From Sclerotinia nivalis (taxonomy: Eukaryota > Ascomycota > Leotiomycetes > Helotiales > Sclerotiniaceae), in contig JAPEIS010000011.1 in assembly GCA_029531795.1 (NCBI GenBank), forward strand, positions 1,054,001 to 1,118,000: 64,000 nucleotides of DNA, in the 5' to 3' direction. Both the position numbers and the translations under genes were made by a program. The notes under the pieces were generated by a model. It worked only from the letters and a program-made list of their open reading frames with translations, had not been told where the DNA came from and did not search any database. Shown here piece after piece: positions 59,750 through 64,000 of the stretch (position 1 is the first letter of the stretch; each line of letters begins with the position of its first letter).

Positions 59750-60559
59750 GTATTTACTTGGAAGGGGGGTTTATGGTATTGTAACTGCAGGGTTTTTGTT
59801 GGTTTAGTTCTTGGCTCGGATGAGGCGTTCATGGTTGGAAATATTGTTGCATCTGGGATGGGGCAATCAGTTATTGGGAAACTTTGGGGTATGGAAAGGT
59901 ATAATTGGGATATATAAGAATTTGTTAATGCTACTGATGCATTTATTTTGCGCAGAAAGCGTCTTGCAGACGCTTAATATACTGTAGTAGTGCCTCCAGT
60001 GAGTTTTATAATATGGTATATCTTATATCCTACTACCATATTTTGAATTACAAGATAAAGCATGCTATTTTTGAATTCCATTAGTTAGCAAACCATACTG
60101 CGTGTAGTTTTCTGTTTCATTAAGGTGCCATTAGGTAGGAATCATGCCGCACTAGAAATAATGAGCATCTCTGTCCTGCTTCTCAGCTGATGCCAATCGA
60201 GCTGTAAAGATAGTTAAATGAATTTCTATTCTATTTACTCGAATCTGTTAACGAAGTATTTTTTCCATCTGCACGCTAGGAAAGGAAGCGATTCTCACTG
60301 GATTTGGATCTGTTAGCCGGGCAATTATATAGGTACTGGGTGGATATTCAGTGGAGATCTTATTGAGAAGTAAGTGGTCAATACACGGTTAGTGCTAGGG
60401 TACCAATACCGTGTGTAGATCGTAGGGCTAAAATGTGCGGTTCTACGCAGACACCTCTTTCTCCTGGGTAATTGTCTTCCTTCCACATCTAATTACATGT
60501 TCCCACCAAAGATTCAAAACGTTCATAAACATTCAAAACATTCAAAAAATCGAAAATTG
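59750..60559. other. spacer between intact and broken BTB copies
   Basis: 810 bp, AT-rich, no gene. Near 60515-60550 is a direct repeat of CATTCAAAA units. Confidence 0.5.
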
Positions 60560-61390
60560 ATAGTGCGCTGGATGAAGTTTCTCAAGCCTTATGGGCTAAG
60601 TGGGCTCAGAGAGTTCAGAGCCTATTATTGTGGTAATTATTGTAAGATTATGTACTGATATTGTCAAGGATGATGAATGATACAAAAACAAGTGATTTTG
60701 TCATCAAATATCAGGGGAAGGTTTTCAATGTCCAAAGAATTGTAGTCTGTACTCAAACCAAACCTATCGCCGCAGCTGCAGATGACAGTTTCAATGTATA
60801 TCCCATTATCCCAAGCGCGTCCTTATTCTGCCAATGTGTTTTCAATTCATCGAACAACAATGCTAAACCCAAACGAAGCTGGAGATTATCGATCATTAAG
60901 CAAATACCAGGAATCCCTTACAGGTAGGTAGGTAGGTGGGTAGGTATCCTTGAGCTTGAGGATGATGAAGCGCATATCGTGGAGAAATGATTTATTTTAT
61001 TTACGTCCGAGACTAGGATGATAAGCCTAGCATCGATCAGCCTGATGAACGTCTTCTGATTAATCTAAAAATGTGCATCATAGCCGATAAATTCGATATT
61101 CCCGCCCAATAGCAACTAGCACAGGATAAATTCCCGCACGCGAGCAAAATCGAATTAAATCTCACTTCTTTCATTCCCATCTTATTACCTCACCGAGCTC
61201 CCTAATAACGATACTGATATAGTGCTCAAACCATCGCTGTCGATTTCGCAGCACTGACCAAAATTAACTTCTTAGCTCAAGAGGAATTGCATTGATCTGT
61301 GCGGAAACAACGCCGAGCTCTCTTTTCATCTCTTTGAAACTTTTGTCGAGCGAGATGCTGATCTGAGGATGTCCTGGGGTTCTTGAAGGG
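60560..61390 (+). pseudogene. BTB/POZ-domain pseudogene (copy 2), tandem duplicate of the 58.8-kb gene
   Basis: Reads as a decayed copy in the same orientation. The end of exon 1 (CTTATGGGCTAAG), a recognisable first intron (ending TCAAG), and exon 2 (TSDFVIKYQGKVFNVQRIVV then CTQTKPIAAAA) align with the intact gene. Next come LELEDDEAHIVEK with a one-base frame change before FIYFI-like codons, then IADKFDIPAQ followed by a TAG, and further in-frame stops (near 61,200-61,330). A GGTAGGTA microsatellite (60924-60950) has expanded inside it. No continuous product is possible. Confidence 0.8.
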
Positions 61391-63646
61391 GTACTTAGTT
61401 ATTTGGATATGATGATTTATGATTTATGAAGCTAGTGGTGCGGTATTGATTAAATGTGATGGTTGTGCTGAGGGTGAGATTGTTTTTTATTGGTGCTGAG
61501 GGTGAAGTCGTCTTTACTGGCTGGTGCTGATAGGTGGGAGTTTAATTACTTTGATGGTGTTGGTTTGTACTGTGGTGGTGCTGGTTGGTATGTGTATGGT
61601 GAGGGAAGTATCGGGTTTGATGGAAAGGGAAGGGAAAAAGGAAAGATGGAGGTATTGGTATGATGATGTTCCTTTTGATACAAATCCTTTCGGTTAGCTA
61701 GTGGAACTGAATAGGTATTTGGGTATCGGGATAGGTATTTAGGGGTGAGGAGAGTATGTATAGAGATTTCGTTGAGGTCTATTCTGTCGATGTACATAAT
61801 TATCACCGAAATACTACAAGCTGAGCATAATACCACCCGGAACCTTCAAGCAAATGTCTAATTGCATTACATAAGCATGCCACGAGATGCGGATGAAGAA
61901 AACAGTAAATTCATAATGAACCCCGAATATCTAAACTTTAGATCCGCATCTAAAAATGAGCCTCAAATAAGATAACCACGACCAAAAAAAGGAAGAAACC
62001 AAGCATATGAAAAATGCAAGCCCCCAAAAAGCGAAACGTTAGCATAAATGAGAATATTAGAGATGAATTTGTTTGCTTGCCACTCACAAGAGCCTCATTA
62101 TTCAATCGACCTCGAAAATAACCGCGTATACATTAAGTATTTATTGAGGTCATTGTGACTCACATACATCACATACATCATATCGTACATATCCATCCTG
62201 CATGTGCATATACTCCGCCTATTATAATCCCAACTCTCCACTCTGCATTCTGCACTCTGCATTCGACTCTCAAGGCAGAATCCTTCATACATCAACTTAC
62301 AGAGTAATCCTTCTCCCCACATTTTTACCATTCGGAATTTGGTACGTATCATTCATATAGTTGATCTTCGTCCGCTGTTTCATTTATCGAACATATTGAT
62401 ATAAATACCTAACTAAGTACCTACCTAGTCAAGTAGGTAGATATACAGATATCAATACTCGAGCACCACCTATACAGCCATAAATCATAAATCTTACTCC
62501 CCCTTCCCCCCCTCCAAAAAAATGAGGCTGAGAATATGAAACCAAGGCACCACTAATTAATGGATCAGATCTTTACTTAACAACTTAGGTATTATCCCCG
62601 CCTCACCGAATTAGTTTCGCATCTGACATAAATTAAATCTCCCACCAGTTGAGTTTCTTGCATATTAGGTTATTTATTATTGGGTATTTGGTATCTGTGG
62701 AGGGCCTCCGTTTGATAACCAGGGAGCTGGAGGTGGGTAATCTGTGGGATGTTTTAGGGAATGTGTTAGGTTTTGGGTGGATGTTTATTTTTAAGGATGG
62801 ATTAGGAATAATGATAGGTAGGTATGATGCATGTGATAAGGAAATGATAACGTTAGGTACCTATTTACCTATCTAGTTCTACGACGAAATGATAACCTTA
62901 TAGTGTCGAATAGCAAGCAAGCAAAAGTGGCGTAATCCGCAAAATCAATTCACAACATATCATACAGAGTACCAATATTCCCATCCAAGAAACCCAAATC
63001 AAGACCGCTCAGCCTTGACTCATCCGGCACGAATGGAAACAAAAATGCAAGTCAGATAGGCAGTACAATCCAATCAAGAACCATCAAGAACCCTAAAATA
63101 TGCATAACGAGGCTATCGGCGTCGCAATGCTGCAAAGTGGTACTCCGCGAGAAATCTTCTCACCCTATCATATACCTAGGTATTCACTGGTGGTTAGTTG
63201 AGTGATTTGTATTTTGGGGCTAAGGTGCTCCGGATGGGCCTATGGAGGCCGTCTTTTGTATCTTCTGAGGATATAGTAAGTGTGGAAGGAAGAGAGGAAG
63301 TATTTTTTCTTGGTGAATGAATTTAATGAATTGAATAAATTGGACCTTTTTTTTTGGCTTATATGGACTGGAAATTGAATTGAAGGAAGCAAGTTTTGTC
63401 GTTGAATTGAATTGAACTGAACTGAATTGAATGGAATGGAATGGAATTGAAGTTGAGTGAAATTAGATTTAGTTGAATCTCTTGTTACACGGGGATTTAT
63501 TGAATTGAATCGAATCGGAGTTACAATCAACCTATTCTGTCGTTTACATTGCGGCATACATACCCCGATACAACCTCGGAACCTCGTCTTTTACTTTCAC
63601 AAGGCAGGAAACACAAGAAGTCTTCAAAATCAACACATCTTCGAAA
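61391..63646. other. 2.26-kb gene-free tract with GCTGAGGGTGA repeats and TACCTAGGTA motifs
   Basis: Contains a diverged direct repeat of TGGTGCTGAGGGTGA-like units (61,460-61,530), GGTATTTGGGTATCGGGATAGGTATTT (split repeat near 61,715), paired CTCTGCATTCTGCA units (62,240-62,262), palindromic ACCTACCTAG...TAGGTAG (62,418-62,440), and a TTGAA/TGGAA pentanucleotide array (63,395-63,460). Open frames here are low-complexity and not called. Confidence 0.5.
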
Positions 63647-64000
63647 ATGCCACCAGAATTCAAAAGTACCTGCACTTCCTGCACCAATACAACGACAAAC
63701 TGTCAGAATATACTGACGCAAGTGATACTTTCCCTCGAAAATGCATCGGAGGTTTATCGGAAATTGGTTCCTTTTGTGAGGAGATCCCATGCGAGGTATT
63801 TGTTGGGCGATGATGTATATGTTGTGGAGGGACAGTTGAAGAGGGCGTTGGAGAGGTTGTATGAGGTTGATGTTGCTTCGGAGGATGGGAAGAGGATATT
63901 GAGGGAGCTGGTGGGACGAGATGGAAGTAAGGGGTTAGGAATTTTACCTCTTTTTAAAGTGGCTAGGAATAATGATGAGAAGAGAATCGATGGAATGGAA
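63647..64000 (+). CDS. partial protein of unknown function, open to the window edge
   Basis: From ATG 63647 a frame of 118 codons stays open to base 64,000, so the 3' end lies outside. It begins MPPEFKSTCTSCTNTTTNCQ and continues with helical charged sequence (VYRKLVPFVRRSHARYLLGD, GQLKRALERLYEVD, RILRELVGRDGSKG). I do not recognise a family. The run of open codons in otherwise stop-rich DNA and a pyrimidine/CA-rich leader support it being real. Confidence 0.55.
   Translation, partial: MPPEFKSTCTSCTNTTTNCQNILTQVILSLENASEVYRKLVPFVRRSHARYLLGDDVYVVEGQLKRALERLYEVDVASEDGKRILRELVGRDGSKGLGILPLFKVARNNDEKRIDGME

Noticed and set aside
1..64000. tRNA, rRNA and CRISPR arrays
   Set aside because: Looked for cloverleaf-like A/B boxes and regular spaced repeats by eye; none convincing, and CRISPR is not expected in a fungal nucleus.

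Overview
The window is nuclear DNA from a filamentous ascomycete. Genes have short GT-AG introns (mostly 45-70 bp), long AT-rich intergenic tracts full of simple repeats, and conserved Pezizomycotina-only proteins. The adenylate cyclase, CFEM-type receptor and DNA-ligase-like protein read like those of Leotiomycetes. Sclerotiniaceae (Botrytis/Sclerotinia) is my best guess, but it is an inference from family resemblance, not a database match.

Layout. At 0.6-4.3 kb a small unknown gene and an inner-nuclear-membrane HeH/Man1-Src1 protein diverge. At 4.84-10.48 kb lies a complete-length Ty3/Gypsy chromodomain retrotransposon on the minus strand. It has two 213-bp LTRs that are identical by eye and a 5-bp target duplication, yet its gag and pol carry nine in-frame stops. 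From 10.5 to 14.8 kb the sequence is gene-poor. A CFEM-domain seven-helix receptor (14.8-16.6 kb, +) converges on a very large adenylate cyclase (18.9-25.8 kb, -). After another gene-poor tract come a mitochondrial 2-oxoacid dehydrogenase kinase (28.5 kb), the divergent pair CDC3-type septin / PWP2 (30.4-35.0 kb), a DNA-ligase-like protein that seems to have lost its catalytic core (36.1-37.8 kb), a DUF4048-like protein (38.8 kb), and the divergent pair PQ-loop transporter / NADH pyrophosphatase (41.1-44.5 kb). The divergent pairs SSL2/XPB helicase with a CHY zinc-finger protein, and proteasome alpha-4 with a D-2-hydroxyacid dehydrogenase, follow (45.7-52.7 kb). Two ascomycete-specific unknown proteins diverge at 54.7-58.3 kb. 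Around them sit three BTB/POZ loci, one intact (58.8-59.7 kb) and two broken (53.7-54.5 and 60.6-61.4 kb). A gene of unknown function runs off the right edge from 63,647.

Functionally this is mostly housekeeping (rRNA processing, TFIIH, proteasome, septin cytoskeleton, NAD(H) turnover, mitochondrial metabolism) with a signalling segment (CFEM receptor, cyclase) and accessory material (retrotransposon, decaying BTB family). Exon boundaries were worked out by hand from splice signals and reading-frame continuity. No tRNA, rRNA or CRISPR array was seen. The most unusual observations are the stop-ridden element with identical LTRs, its likely self-primed replication signals and canonical -1 slippery site, the core-less ligase-like gene, and two extremely small coding exons (5 and 7 nt).
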